Of a stretch of 64,000 bases of DNA, positions 26,669 to 36,664 are shown piece by piece. The position numbers and the translations under genes were made by a program. The notes below the pieces were generated by a model. The model was not told the DNA's origin. It did no database searches and saw only the letters and a program-made list of their open reading frames with translations. How positions within the stretch are numbered: the first letter of the stretch is position 1; each line of letters opens with the position of its first letter. Location of the stretch: contig NZ_JAHZST010000001.1 of the NCBI RefSeq assembly GCF_019457885.1, positions 372,001-436,000 of the forward strand, given 5' to 3'. The DNA comes from Shewanella nanhaiensis. Its GTDB lineage: Bacteria; Pseudomonadota; Gammaproteobacteria; Enterobacterales; Shewanellaceae.

Positions 26669-27457
26669 CTAGTAACCAAGCAGGGGATAGAGCTTCCCCT
26701 CCCGAATCACCTTATCTGCATTCGCTAATGTGCCATCTCTGGTCCACCTTTTCAGCACAGGAGTCAAAATAGCTTTCACTCTCGTCTCATCCATGCCTGG
26801 TATCACCTCCTTGTGATAGAGCATTTTCAATAAAATACCATCTAAACCAGAGAGCAGATCTTGCGGTGTTTTATCATTAAAAATAGAGGGGTAGACCTTA
26901 TCTGAATCATTTGGCAGGCCCATTATCTGTGTCAACTCCTCAACCACACATGCCAATAACTTGCCATGCATCTGCGCCTGATCGACAGGTATCACAATCC
27001 ATGCCTTAACTATCTCATCCTTAATATTAGTCGCAACATTTGCCATGCACACAGCACCATGAAGGTTCTTTGCCGCACCTGAACCTAGCAAAGATTGAAC
27101 CTCCTGGAGCCATCTGCTCTGCCTAGTAAAAACCAGATGAACATTAGCCTTATCCAGTTCATTAACAAGCTGAAGTTCATGTCCAGTGATTGCAGCCAGA
27201 TGCTCCATATGCATGCGAGCGAGCGCTTCATGCTTCTTCTCATCCCCCACGCGATGATCCAACCAGATCCCGATCGGCTGAGTCCATTTACGTACTAAGT
27301 GTTTTCCTGTGTCATACTCATTTCTCAACGCAACCTCAACAAATGCCTGTTGCAGGTACTCTGGTTTTTTCCAATCAGACGCCAAGGAGGAGATTGAGAC
27401 AAATAAGCTGCAAAATGCTAATAAATGTTTAAATTTGTTCTTCAAACTAGGCTCCAT
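26669..27457 (-). CDS. DUF2927-family exported protein
   Basis: 262 residues with a signal peptide (HLLAFCSLFVSISSLASDW). The segments WTQPIGIWLDH, VHLVFTRQSRW, CMANVATNIKDEIVKAWIVIP and VVEELTQIMGLPNDSDKVYPSIFND match the DUF2927 pattern, which resembles a zincin-like fold in which the glutamate-rich VVEELTQ helix replaces a typical HExxH, so protease activity is doubtful. It precedes the predicted barrel protein gene in the same orientation. Function unknown. Confidence 0.75.
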   Translation of the reverse strand: MEPSLKNKFKHLLAFCSLFVSISSLASDWKKPEYLQQAFVEVALRNEYDTGKHLVRKWTQPIGIWLDHRVGDEKKHEALARMHMEHLAAITGHELQLVNELDKANVHLVFTRQSRWLQEVQSLLGSGAAKNLHGAVCMANVATNIKDEIVKAWIVIPVDQAQMHGKLLACVVEELTQIMGLPNDSDKVYPSIFNDKTPQDLLSGLDGILLKMLYHKEVIPGMDETRVKAILTPVLKRWTRDGTLANADKVIREGKLYPLLGY

Positions 27458-27806
27458 GATCCACTAAGTAGACAGAGTAACAGAAGCATTAAACAATTGC
27501 TTTTGCGTGAACACATCACAAAAACAGACTAATGCTTAAAATTTCTGCGCTTCGACACTTTAATTCATAAAACCTAAATAAGTTTGTCGGAAATCACATT
27601 TATGCTCAATTATCTCCCCTATACTGCACGCCCTTCTCGGGGTTCTGTTAGTTTTTCCATTCATATTTTGGTTCTAAACTCCCTATCTTATATTGCTTAT
27701 GTCATTTCGCCCGATATTTTCGTACATGTCGCTTAATAGCGTAATTTAAGAGTATGAGCAGAACCCTTATAAGGTTAGATAAGAATCGATTAAGGAGATG
27801 TCCATA
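27458..27806. other. Divergent intergenic region upstream of the permease gene
   Basis: About 350 bases. GGGTTCTG (27640-27647) and CAGAACCC (27759-27766) are inverted repeats 111 bases apart, and AACCCTTATAAGGTT (27762-27776) is a small palindrome next to the right copy. No ORF was seen. A long leader RNA with pairing before the permease is possible. Confidence 0.4.
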
Positions 27807-29099
27807 ATGGACACTGTAATTAGCAAAACTGAAACCACCTCGACACAAATCGAAGTCAAATCAAACTGGAGTAAAAGTGATACCCTATGGGTATTAGGGC
27901 TTTATGGAACAGCCGTAGGTGCTGGCACTCTTTTTCTTCCTATTAACGCAGCCCAAGGTGGTTTAATACCACTGATAATGATGGCGCTTCTTGCACTCCC
28001 TATGACCTTCTTCGCCCACCGGGGTATGACACGATTTGTGTTATCAGGGGCCAAATCAGGAGCTGGGATCACTGAGGTGGTTGAGGAGCACTTTGGTATT
28101 GGCATGGGTAAGGTTATCACCCTGCTTTACTTCTTTGCTATCTACCCCATTCTATTAGTCTACAGTGTCGCACTAACCAACACTGTAGAAAGTTTTATGC
28201 TGCACCAGCTAAACATCAGTCCACCTAACCGCGCGACTTTAGCTTTAGTCTTGATCATAGGCTTAATTGCAGTGGTGCGTTTAGGGGAGCAGTTAATTAT
28301 CAAAGCGATGAGTGTGCTGGTATTTCCCTTCGTCGCTGTACTTCTGATGCTCTCTTTCTATTTAATCCCTTACTGGAACACGGCAATCTTTAATAACGTC
28401 ATGCCTGAAGATGGGGGAGTAAGCACTATCGTCATGGCTCTGTGGCTTATTCTGCCTGTGATGGTCTTTTCATTTAATCACTCGCCAGTTATCTCCTCCT
28501 TTGCCGTCGATCGTAAAAAAGCCCATGGTGATAATGCTGAAAAGCAGTGTTCACGAATTCTAGCCATGAGTCATATTCTCATGGTCGCTACAGTAATGTT
28601 TTTTGTCTTTAGCTGTGTGCTAAGCCTCTCCCCTGAGAACTTAGCAGAAGCAAAGGCACAAAACGTGTCGATATTGACCTATTTAGCGAATCACTTTAAC
28701 ACACCAATTATCGCCTATACTGCGCCTATAGTGGCAATAATCGCTATCACAAAGTCGTTCTTCGGTCACTATATCGGTGCCAGTGAAGGCTTTAATGGCT
28801 TAATCATTAAAGCTGCACGTAGCAGGAAAAAGGAGCTCAGTTCAGTCACCTTAAATCGTTTTACCACTGCTTTTATGCTGCTAACAACCTGGGCTGTAGC
28901 GACAATTAATCCCAATATTCTAGGTATGATTGAAAGCTTAGGCGGCCCGATTATCGCACTGCTACTCTTTATAATGCCGATGTATGCCATCAAAAGAGTG
29001 CCAGCAATGAAGCAGTATTCAGGTCAATTAAGTAATCTGTTCGTCGTTATTATCGGGCTAATTTCGATATCGGCAATCTTCTATTCTCTTGTCCAGTAA
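27807..29099 (+). CDS. HAAAP-family serine/threonine permease (SdaC-like)
   Basis: Start placed at the second ATG (27807) because AAGGAG is nine bases upstream; it directly abuts the first ATG (27798). 430 residues with 11 predicted membrane segments; SKSDTLWVLGLYGTAVGAGT is the conserved first helix with the substrate-binding GTAVGAG. Further family segments are HRGMTRFVLSG, GAGITEVVEEHFG and SFNHSPVISSF. The family imports serine or threonine with protons. It stands alone with a hairpin after it. A tryptophan/tyrosine-specific HAAAP member is less likely given the length and SdaC-like motifs. Confidence 0.88.
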   Translation: MDTVISKTETTSTQIEVKSNWSKSDTLWVLGLYGTAVGAGTLFLPINAAQGGLIPLIMMALLALPMTFFAHRGMTRFVLSGAKSGAGITEVVEEHFGIGMGKVITLLYFFAIYPILLVYSVALTNTVESFMLHQLNISPPNRATLALVLIIGLIAVVRLGEQLIIKAMSVLVFPFVAVLLMLSFYLIPYWNTAIFNNVMPEDGGVSTIVMALWLILPVMVFSFNHSPVISSFAVDRKKAHGDNAEKQCSRILAMSHILMVATVMFFVFSCVLSLSPENLAEAKAQNVSILTYLANHFNTPIIAYTAPIVAIIAITKSFFGHYIGASEGFNGLIIKAARSRKKELSSVTLNRFTTAFMLLTTWAVATINPNILGMIESLGGPIIALLLFIMPMYAIKRVPAMKQYSGQLSNLFVVIIGLISISAIFYSLVQ

Positions 29100-29102
29100 A
29101 TC

Positions 29103-29137
29103 AAAAGGAGACAAAGCTTAACGGCTTTTGTCTCCTT
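29103..29137 (+). terminator. Candidate bidirectional terminator hairpin
   Basis: AAGGAGACAAA (29105-29115) pairs with TTTGTCTCCTT (29127-29137). It lies between the permease stop and the convergent giant gene's stop. The T-tract is short. Confidence 0.6.
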
Positions 29138-29146
29138 AACTGGCAT

Positions 29147-32100
29147 TTACAATCTTGATCCTCTATATGACCATAAACGCAGTATAGAGGAGTACAACAG
29201 GAGAAGAAGCAGCAAACTCATCACTCCTCCAGAGTCATTTTTAATCTCTATTTTCTCCCCCTCTTTAACCGTGATATGAACTTGCGCCGCTGCCATTGCA
29301 CCTGAAGGGTCGATAATAAAATAGGTAACCTGAAATTCACCTAGAAACTCTCTATCTGGAGTGATCAGCAGCTTATCCCCACTCACCTCCACTCTGCCAA
29401 TATCAGACGATACCCTGTGCAGTGATAGTCGATCGCCATCAGGATCGCTATCATTACTCAGTACATCTATGCTTGCTTGTGAATTCACCAACATGGTCAG
29501 CTCATCATTAACAGCCAGCGGTAATGAATTTCCCGTTACCACATCAAGCAAGACATTCGCTTTAGCGACTCCGCCCATCTCATCTGAAATCACATAGCTG
29601 ATAGTATCATTTCCCAAAAAGCTTTCAGAAATTGGTCGATACCAGATAACCCCATCAATAATTTCAGTCGAGCCAAGTTCAGCAACAGCTTCAATAACCA
29701 CAAGATTATCACCATCACTATCGCTGTCATTGTCTAGTACGTCCAGTGACACCTCTCCCCCTCTCACCAACTCAATAACATCATCCACTGCAACGGGATC
29801 ATGATTATCAATCGATTTAAAACTTTCAAGATCTGTTAATCCGCCGGGATCCATCAAAATACCATTTTCCATGCCATCGGAATCATTCAACCCTCCCTCT
29901 CTAATGGTTAACCTCAGACACCAATCTCCTGCCGTAAGCCCAGAGATCCAACTAGGATCATTCGGCTCAGGACATAAACCTTGATTTGAATGAGCGCTTG
30001 CCAATTGATCCCCCTCACTGGTATCAAAATCAACCCATTCACTGCCCTGTTGAGAGAATTTTAAATATACGGCCTCTTTCGGAATAGGTTTTCGCTGTGG
30101 AAATACCACTTGATAATCACTCCCTTTGGGCTTACCAAAAATGACAAAATCGAATACGCCGCCCTCTAAAATTTGGCTATTATCCAACAGTGATGTCAAC
30201 TCATCATCTAAAATTTGAATTCCTCCAGAGCGGCTCTGTAGAGCAAAGTCACCTCGCATAATGCAGGTTTCAGCCTCACTCTCAACCAAAAAGAGACGAC
30301 CATCACTCTCTTGCTCATTGATGACTGAACAGTTTTCAGGAGTCGCAAGCACAACTGCTTGCGACTGGATTAACATATTAACTCTTGCTGTCACCTCAAG
30401 CCCTTGAGCAGAAGTTAACACTAAGCTTATCTGCACATTGCCAGGTGAGATCTCTTGAGGGTCAAACACAAATTGGGATGCTTGGGTAGAGTGGTTCACA
30501 ATCTCTTCACTCGAAAACCACCGATAGGAAGCCTCTGCAACATCACCCGAATCCACAAGAGTATAAACAGTGACTAGCCCCTCAGTATCTTTGACCGTAT
30601 AGGTTTCGACACCAGCTTGAAGTGGCTTCAATCTGATATCGGGCGCGTGAGCCTCTTCCGTGATCGTGAGTAAATGCACAGACTTTCCTGCAAGGTTGGC
30701 CTCGTCAGATAACTTAATCTCTAAAGTTTCATCTCCCTCAATCAGAGAATCACTAAAGGTTTTAAAATGGATATGCCCCAGACGTCCTTGAGTTAAACTT
30801 ATGCTACCAGAGTGGAGATCATGATCATTTTCATCTGCAGTACCGCCGAGTGAATAGTCCAATACAACGGGGTAATTAGGGGCATCACCATTAAGATAGA
30901 ACCCCAGACTCACCGCGCCCCCCTCCTGTACATGAGTATCACTACGAAGAGAGATTAAAGGGTGAACTTTAACACTTTGGCTGCGGCTAGTTTTGCGCCC
31001 CCTGGCATCCTCTGCCGTCCATAAAACCTGATGATTACCTGGCTCAAAGTAACTTCCCGACGATTGGCTAACGCTAATAGGGTTACCCAGATGATCCTTT
31101 GCAGTGGCAAACCCTAATGAAACTTTTGTGAGTAGGCCTGTAGCATTAACCTCAATATCTTGTGGTAACACTAAAGTAGGTGGTGCCCCTAACTCAGGAT
31201 CACTGGTAATTGATACCTCAACGTTCGCTGTCGCTGTCAATCCACCACTATCGGCAATGGTGTAGCTGAGAATATCTGTTCCCACAAAATCAAGAGGGCT
31301 TTGGTATTCCAGTTTATCACCGACAAGCGTCACCTCTCCCAACACAGCACTTGCCTCCTGCAGTGTGATAAGATCCTCTTCATCAGGGTCTGAGTCATTA
31401 ACTAAAACCTCTATCAGCCCCTTCTGCCCCTCTACAAGCGTAAAGCTATCATCTTCGGCTATAGGGGCATCATTGATATCTATCACCCTAAGTTCAAACG
31501 TAACACTTTTCGCCTCTCTCTCTTGTGAATCGCTAATATGGAAAGTTATGCCTGAATAGGTCGCAATATCTTTGACTCCAGGTGCACCTTTGACCTCCCC
31601 TGTTGCACTATCGAGTTGCAGCCATTCGGGTAAATTATCAGCCCGAAATACAAAAGGAGCTTCTCCTCCAATCACTTTTTGTGTCACGAGCAGATGCTCA
31701 TCTTGCAACAAGGTATCTGGTAACTGTGTTTCTAAACTAAGCAGTAATTTATCAACAACGAATGCAGTTACACTTAATAGATTAGAGGCATTTCCAGCAA
31801 TATCAGTAACGCGCAGCTGACAATCACTATAGTAGCCATCTTCAAGCTCATTAAAGGTGATCGTATTTTCACCTTCTGCTGCGATAACAGTGCTTGAGCT
31901 ACAACTGCCTAAGTAGCTGATACTGCCCGCTTCTGTGCTGCTGAAACTGTAACTTGGCTTATTGTCTGATGTGGGCGTAGCGACAGGGGTGACCTCACTC
32001 AAACTAGCCCCTGCGCTGTCCACCACAAAACTGCTGACACTGAGTAAGTTCGAAAGATTACCTGCAGGATCGGTCACCCGCAGCTGACAATCACTGTAGT

Positions 32101-35100
32101 TGCCATCAGCTAATACATTAAAGGTGATGGTATTACTGCCACTGACTGCCACCGAGGTCGCTGAACTACAGCTGCCTAAGTAACTGATACTCCCCGCTTC
32201 TGTGCTGCTAAAACTGTAACTTGGCGTGCTGTCTGATGTGGGCGTAGCGACAGGGGTGACCTCACTCAAACTAGCCCCTGCACTGTCCACCACAAAACTA
32301 CTGACACTGAGTAAGTTCGAAAGATTACCTGCAGGATCGGTCACCCGCAGCTGACAATCGCTGTAGTTACCATCAGCTAATGCATTAAAGGTGATGATAT
32401 TACTGCCACTGACTGCCACCGAGGTCGCTGAACTACAGCTGCCTAAGTAACTGATACTGCCCGCTTCTGTACTGCTAAAACTGTAACTTGGCGTGCTGTC
32501 TGATGTGGGCGTAGCGACAGGGGTGACCTCACTCAAACTAGCCCCTGCGCTGTCCACCACAAAACTGCTGACACTGAGTAAGCTCGAAAGATTGCCTGCT
32601 GAATCTGTCACCCGCAGCTGACAATCGCTGTAGTTGCCATCAGCTAATGCATTAAAGGTGATGGTATTACTGCCACTGACTGCCACCGAGGTTGCTGAAC
32701 TACAGCTGCCTAAGTAACTGATACTGCCCGCTTCTGTGCTGCTGAAGCTGTAACTCGGCGTACTGTCTGATGTGGGCGTAGCGACAGGGGTGACCTCACT
32801 CAAACTAGCCCCTGCGCTATCCACTACAAAACTGCTGACACTTAAGAGGTTCGAAAGATTACCTGCTGAATCTGTCACCCGCAGCTGACAATCGCTGTAG
32901 TTGCCATCAGCTAATGCATTAAAGGTAATGGTATTACTGCCACTGACTGCCACCGAGGTCGCTGAACTACAGCTACCTAAGTAACTGATACTGCCAGCTT
33001 CTGTGCTGCTGAAACTGTAACTTGGCGTACTGTCTGATGTAGGCGTAGAAATAACAAGGCTCTCAGTTATAGCAGGGGCACTATTATCGATCACCAGCCC
33101 AGTTGTCTCACCCGTTTGACTGTTACCTGCCAGATCGGTGACTGAAACGGTATCATTACTGGTCGATATCTCTCCTCCACCAGAGCCGATAGTGCCGCTA
33201 CATAAAACTGTATTACTTGTTGTAGCAGGCGTTGGTGAACAACTCATATTTACAATGGTCAAGCTTGACCCCGTCTCTACTCCTGTACAAGTAGTGGAGA
33301 TATTGGTGGAATCATTAGCCGTACTAGGGCTACTGCTACAACTTGGTACAGCTGGTTCTGCAGTATCAATCTTCACTAATAACGTTGGAGAATGGGCTGA
33401 TTCATCCCCTGATAAAGTATCGGTATAACTGATATTATGATCACCATCAGACAATACACTTGCTGTAATAGATTCTGTTCCCACGCTAGTGCAGATCTGG
33501 GTAGCAAGATTAGTATTTGTAGTAGGGTTGTCGGAGTAAAGCGTAATTGTATTACCAATATTGCTACAATTAATATCAAGGCTTGGCGTGTTGTCTAATG
33601 TAATATTGTCACTGCTCACCACTCCAGAGTCCGATGTAACAAGCAGATCGGGTGTCTGCGATGGCGTTACTGGTGTACACTCTTTTCCACCGTCTGTAAT
33701 GACCCAACTATCACTAGCAATCATATTTGCCCGCGCACCTTCTCCGGCGCAATACACTGAGTTGCCCCCATCAAATGAAACGCCACTTTGTAGAACCTGA
33801 GCGTTAAAACCAATCAAAAGTGCATCATAGTTTGATTTTGATAAGGTCACCCCAGAAAACATCAGGTTCATATTGTTAACATTGGGGATATCCCAGTTAG
33901 CTAGGTTTTGGTCAAAGTTGGTGGCATCTTGAAACATAGAGACCATAACGGTCACTTTGGATGTATCCCAGCTACTGATGTCCTGATTAAAGGCGGTCGC
34001 ACCATCAAACAGAAAAGACATATTGGTGACTTTAGATGTATTCCACGTACCAATAGGTTGATTGAAATCATTGGCATCCTGAAACATGGTTAACATGGTG
34101 ATCAATGCTGAAGTGTCCCAGGTCGAAATGTTCTGGTTAAAAGCACTGGCTCCTTCGAACATGGCCTGCATAGTGAACACCTTGGAAGTATCCCAGCTAC
34201 TGATGTTTTGATTGAACGCTGAAGCACCTCTAAACGTATCCAACATGTTAGTGATATTTGAGGTGTCCCAGTGATTAATATCATCATCCATGGTTGTCGC
34301 ATCACGAAACATCGCCCTTAAGCTCGTAACACTGGTCAAAACTGGTGCATCTGTTGCTGGCACGGTGAGATTACTTGCACCATAAAATGCATCTTGCATA
34401 CTGGTCCAGACACCTGCTCCCCACTGGTCTACCGAGAGTATTTTCTCCTTATCTCCAGCATTGCTGAAGTAGATCCTAGGAAATTCCCCCCGTATTCGTA
34501 CCGTTCGATTACCAGCAGCGCCAAAATCATGAGTCACCGAGCCTGTTAATCCAAACTCATCAAAAGTACCATCATTATCCCAATCTACATCATATGAGTA
34601 TCCCGTTCCGGTAGTAGGAATGGTTATTGATGTACTGTTTGAACTGCCACTATTATCTGTTTTCCATGTGGTCACAAAATGCATATCAGGGCAACTTTTT
34701 CCTCCATCAGTAATCACCCAGCTATCGCTGGCGATCAAATTGTCTCTAGCAGACTCACCACTACAATACTTGGAGTTCCCTCCGTCAAAGCTAACCCCAT
34801 TTTGTAGGGTTTGCCCATTCCAAGCAGTAAGCAGCGCATCATAGTTAGCTGTGGTAAGTGTGACCTCTGAAAACATTGAACTCATTTGGGTGACGTTCGA
34901 GACATCCCAATTACTGACGTCGGGGTTAGCAGATAAAGCCCGCTGAAACATATTGTTCATTGTGATGACTGAGCTGGTATTCCAAGCGCTGACATCAGGA
35001 TTGGCACTGCTTGCGTCGAGAAATACGAAGTTCATATTGGTAACATTAGCTGTATTCCATGAACTTACATCTGGATTGGCATTAGTCGCATCCCAAAACA

Positions 35101-36508
35101 TCCCTTCTAAAGTGACAACATTACTTGTGTTCCAAGCGGTAGTATTGGGAGTAGCACTTGTCGCATCGAGGAACAAGTAACTCATATTCGTCACACTGTT
35201 AGTATTCCATCCACTGACATCAGGTATCGCACTGGTAGCCGCTCTAAACATTCCCTCCATATTAGTCACACTGCCCGTATTCCAAGCACTCACATTCGGA
35301 TTGGCATTGATAGCGTCGAGGAACATATAACTCATATTGGTAACAGCTGCCGTATCCCACAATGATGTGTCAGGCTCCGCCACAGTCGCACCATTAAACA
35401 TGTTGCTCATTTGGGTTACACTAGCCGTATTCCACGAGCTCACATCTGGATTGGCATTAGTCGCATCCCAAAACATTCCCTCCATCGTTGTGACATTACT
35501 TGTATCCCAAGAGCTGACATTTGGATTGGCATTTGTAGCTCCCGAAAATGCTGATGACATATCAATTACGGCTGATGTATTCCAACTACTTGTATTAGGG
35601 GTTGCAACTTCTGCGTTAAAAAACATAAGTTTAATTGAAGTCACCGCAGACATATTCCATCCACTAGTGTCCGGGTTTGCAGCCGTTGCACCACTAAACA
35701 TAGATCGCATTGTGGTCACCGAAGAGGTATCCCAACTACTGGTATCAGGCGTAGCCGATGTCGCGCCAAAAAACATAGCATACATGCTAGTTGCAGATGA
35801 GGTATCCCAACTACTCACATCTGGATTAGCAGATGTTGCACCATTAAAAATGGATCTCATATTGGTAACAGAGGAGGTATCCCAGCTGCTGGTGTCTGGG
35901 GTAGCTGAAGTTGCATTTAAAAACATCGACCTCATGCTAGTCACCGCAGAGGTATTCCAACTACTGGTATTTGGATTAGCTAGAGTAGCCCCATCAAACA
36001 TAGATCTCGTAGAGGTTACCAAAGCTAAATCTGGTACGTCGGTGGCCGGCACTGTGAGATTGACAGCTCCCTGAAAAGCACTTTGCATGCTAGTCCACTT
36101 TCCCGTTCCCCACTGTTGAACGGTAAGTATCTTCTCCTTGTCTCCTCCATTATTAAAATATATTCGGGGAAACCCTGTACTGGCACCAGAGTTATCTTCA
36201 ACTCTGACTGTATAAGTCCCTGCACCGCCCAAGGAGGTGTAATCACAAGTGTAATCAGCAGTTTGAGCGGTAGCTTCATCGGTACCGTCATCATCACAAT
36301 CGATATTGTAATTATATCCGCTACCTGTGGTTGGGAGGGTGAACTGAACATCAGAAGAGGTGCCGGCATTATCAGATTTTATGGTTATCACAAAATCATC
36401 CGTTGTCGCAGCGAGACAAACTAAAGGAAGCAGATATAAAATGAGTGCCAGTACACTAGACACTGAATTGGAGACAATCACGCTTAAAGAGACGAACCAA
36501 ACTCTCAT
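29147..36508 (-). CDS. Giant cell-surface protein: BspA repeats, Ig-like repeats, cadherin domains and a GlyGly-CTERM-like tail
   Basis: 2,453 residues. A signal peptide (about 1-34) follows a good ribosome site (GAGGATT). Residues about 169-553 hold some 15 units of 25 residues (MFxxATxANPDxSSWDTSxVTxM), and about 736-890 a second array of about six BspA/DUF285-type units. Ig-like sequence follows (955-1135), then five 89-residue repeats (1146-1588). After these come a putative Ig/cadherin region, a DDSFTLVEGQ..NDSDPDEED cadherin-like domain (near 1686), an HYR-like domain (VNATGLLTKVSLG), a Calx-beta-like region and two more VCBS/cadherin-like units (about 2230-2410). The end, SGGVMSLLLLLLLYSSILRL then basic residues, fits a GlyGly-CTERM sorting signal cut by rhombosortase. 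A surface adhesin or matrix role is inferred. Confidence 0.88.
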   Translation of the reverse strand: MRVWFVSLSVIVSNSVSSVLALILYLLPLVCLAATTDDFVITIKSDNAGTSSDVQFTLPTTGSGYNYNIDCDDDGTDEATAQTADYTCDYTSLGGAGTYTVRVEDNSGASTGFPRIYFNNGGDKEKILTVQQWGTGKWTSMQSAFQGAVNLTVPATDVPDLALVTSTRSMFDGATLANPNTSSWNTSAVTSMRSMFLNATSATPDTSSWDTSSVTNMRSIFNGATSANPDVSSWDTSSATSMYAMFFGATSATPDTSSWDTSSVTTMRSMFSGATAANPDTSGWNMSAVTSIKLMFFNAEVATPNTSSWNTSAVIDMSSAFSGATNANPNVSSWDTSNVTTMEGMFWDATNANPDVSSWNTASVTQMSNMFNGATVAEPDTSLWDTAAVTNMSYMFLDAINANPNVSAWNTGSVTNMEGMFRAATSAIPDVSGWNTNSVTNMSYLFLDATSATPNTTAWNTSNVVTLEGMFWDATNANPDVSSWNTANVTNMNFVFLDASSANPDVSAWNTSSVITMNNMFQRALSANPDVSNWDVSNVTQMSSMFSEVTLTTANYDALLTAWNGQTLQNGVSFDGGNSKYCSGESARDNLIASDSWVITDGGKSCPDMHFVTTWKTDNSGSSNSTSITIPTTGTGYSYDVDWDNDGTFDEFGLTGSVTHDFGAAGNRTVRIRGEFPRIYFSNAGDKEKILSVDQWGAGVWTSMQDAFYGASNLTVPATDAPVLTSVTSLRAMFRDATTMDDDINHWDTSNITNMLDTFRGASAFNQNISSWDTSKVFTMQAMFEGASAFNQNISTWDTSALITMLTMFQDANDFNQPIGTWNTSKVTNMSFLFDGATAFNQDISSWDTSKVTVMVSMFQDATNFDQNLANWDIPNVNNMNLMFSGVTLSKSNYDALLIGFNAQVLQSGVSFDGGNSVYCAGEGARANMIASDSWVITDGGKECTPVTPSQTPDLLVTSDSGVVSSDNITLDNTPSLDINCSNIGNTITLYSDNPTTNTNLATQICTSVGTESITASVLSDGDHNISYTDTLSGDESAHSPTLLVKIDTAEPAVPSCSSSPSTANDSTNISTTCTGVETGSSLTIVNMSCSPTPATTSNTVLCSGTIGSGGGEISTSNDTVSVTDLAGNSQTGETTGLVIDNSAPAITESLVISTPTSDSTPSYSFSSTEAGSISYLGSCSSATSVAVSGSNTITFNALADGNYSDCQLRVTDSAGNLSNLLSVSSFVVDSAGASLSEVTPVATPTSDSTPSYSFSSTEAGSISYLGSCSSATSVAVSGSNTITFNALADGNYSDCQLRVTDSAGNLSSLLSVSSFVVDSAGASLSEVTPVATPTSDSTPSYSFSSTEAGSISYLGSCSSATSVAVSGSNIITFNALADGNYSDCQLRVTDPAGNLSNLLSVSSFVVDSAGASLSEVTPVATPTSDSTPSYSFSSTEAGSISYLGSCSSATSVAVSGSNTITFNVLADGNYSDCQLRVTDPAGNLSNLLSVSSFVVDSAGASLSEVTPVATPTSDNKPSYSFSSTEAGSISYLGSCSSSTVIAAEGENTITFNELEDGYYSDCQLRVTDIAGNASNLLSVTAFVVDKLLLSLETQLPDTLLQDEHLLVTQKVIGGEAPFVFRADNLPEWLQLDSATGEVKGAPGVKDIATYSGITFHISDSQEREAKSVTFELRVIDINDAPIAEDDSFTLVEGQKGLIEVLVNDSDPDEEDLITLQEASAVLGEVTLVGDKLEYQSPLDFVGTDILSYTIADSGGLTATANVEVSITSDPELGAPPTLVLPQDIEVNATGLLTKVSLGFATAKDHLGNPISVSQSSGSYFEPGNHQVLWTAEDARGRKTSRSQSVKVHPLISLRSDTHVQEGGAVSLGFYLNGDAPNYPVVLDYSLGGTADENDHDLHSGSISLTQGRLGHIHFKTFSDSLIEGDETLEIKLSDEANLAGKSVHLLTITEEAHAPDIRLKPLQAGVETYTVKDTEGLVTVYTLVDSGDVAEASYRWFSSEEIVNHSTQASQFVFDPQEISPGNVQISLVLTSAQGLEVTARVNMLIQSQAVVLATPENCSVINEQESDGRLFLVESEAETCIMRGDFALQSRSGGIQILDDELTSLLDNSQILEGGVFDFVIFGKPKGSDYQVVFPQRKPIPKEAVYLKFSQQGSEWVDFDTSEGDQLASAHSNQGLCPEPNDPSWISGLTAGDWCLRLTIREGGLNDSDGMENGILMDPGGLTDLESFKSIDNHDPVAVDDVIELVRGGEVSLDVLDNDSDSDGDNLVVIEAVAELGSTEIIDGVIWYRPISESFLGNDTISYVISDEMGGVAKANVLLDVVTGNSLPLAVNDELTMLVNSQASIDVLSNDSDPDGDRLSLHRVSSDIGRVEVSGDKLLITPDREFLGEFQVTYFIIDPSGAMAAAQVHITVKEGEKIEIKNDSGGVMSLLLLLLLYSSILRLWSYRGSRL
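31746..33070 (-). repeat. Five tandem 267-bp (89-residue) Ig-like repeats in the giant protein
   Basis: The segment beginning GACAGGGGTGACCTCACTC recurs at 31982, 32249, 32516 and 32783, exactly 267 bases apart. Each unit encodes TPTSDSTPSYSFSSTEAGSI through CQLRVTDSAGNLSNLLSV. The middle units are almost identical at DNA level; the last unit (DNKPSYSF, IAAEGENTITF) is diverged. Confidence 0.92.
33840..34300 (-). repeat. Second BspA-type repeat array of the giant protein
   Basis: About six 24-residue units of the form GASAFNQNISSWDTSKVxTM. They are separated from the first array by a duplicated flanking domain (GDKEKIL and SFDGGNSKYC / SFDGGNSVYC blocks), showing duplication of a whole module. 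Confidence 0.85.
34850..36010 (-). repeat. First BspA-type repeat array of the giant protein, about 15 units of 75 bp
   Basis: In-frame 75-bp units encoding MFxxATSANPDVSSWDTSSVTNM. The opposite strand is open for long stretches because the repeat has few codons that read as stops in reverse; those reverse frames are not genes. Confidence 0.88.
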
Positions 36509-36664
36509 GAGCCAATCCTCACTAAAAATTAGATGAGTTCTTCTAGTTTAGCCCTAAATTGGTACGTCTAATTTATTTCCTCAGCGTGATCCTATAAATG
36601 TAAAATGAACTTGCAAACATCGATTAAAAAATATCACAAGTTCACTGACCCTCCCTTGTCAAAA

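Noticed and set aside
31746..36010. Regular repeats that might be read as a CRISPR array
   Set aside because: Units are in-frame protein repeats of 75 or 267 bases without unique spacers, and no cas genes are nearby.
35337..36074. A 245-codon reverse-direction frame opposite the BspA repeat array
   Set aside because: It mirrors the 75-bp repeats of the giant gene, has no ribosome site or recognisable domain, and its repeating pattern follows the sense strand.
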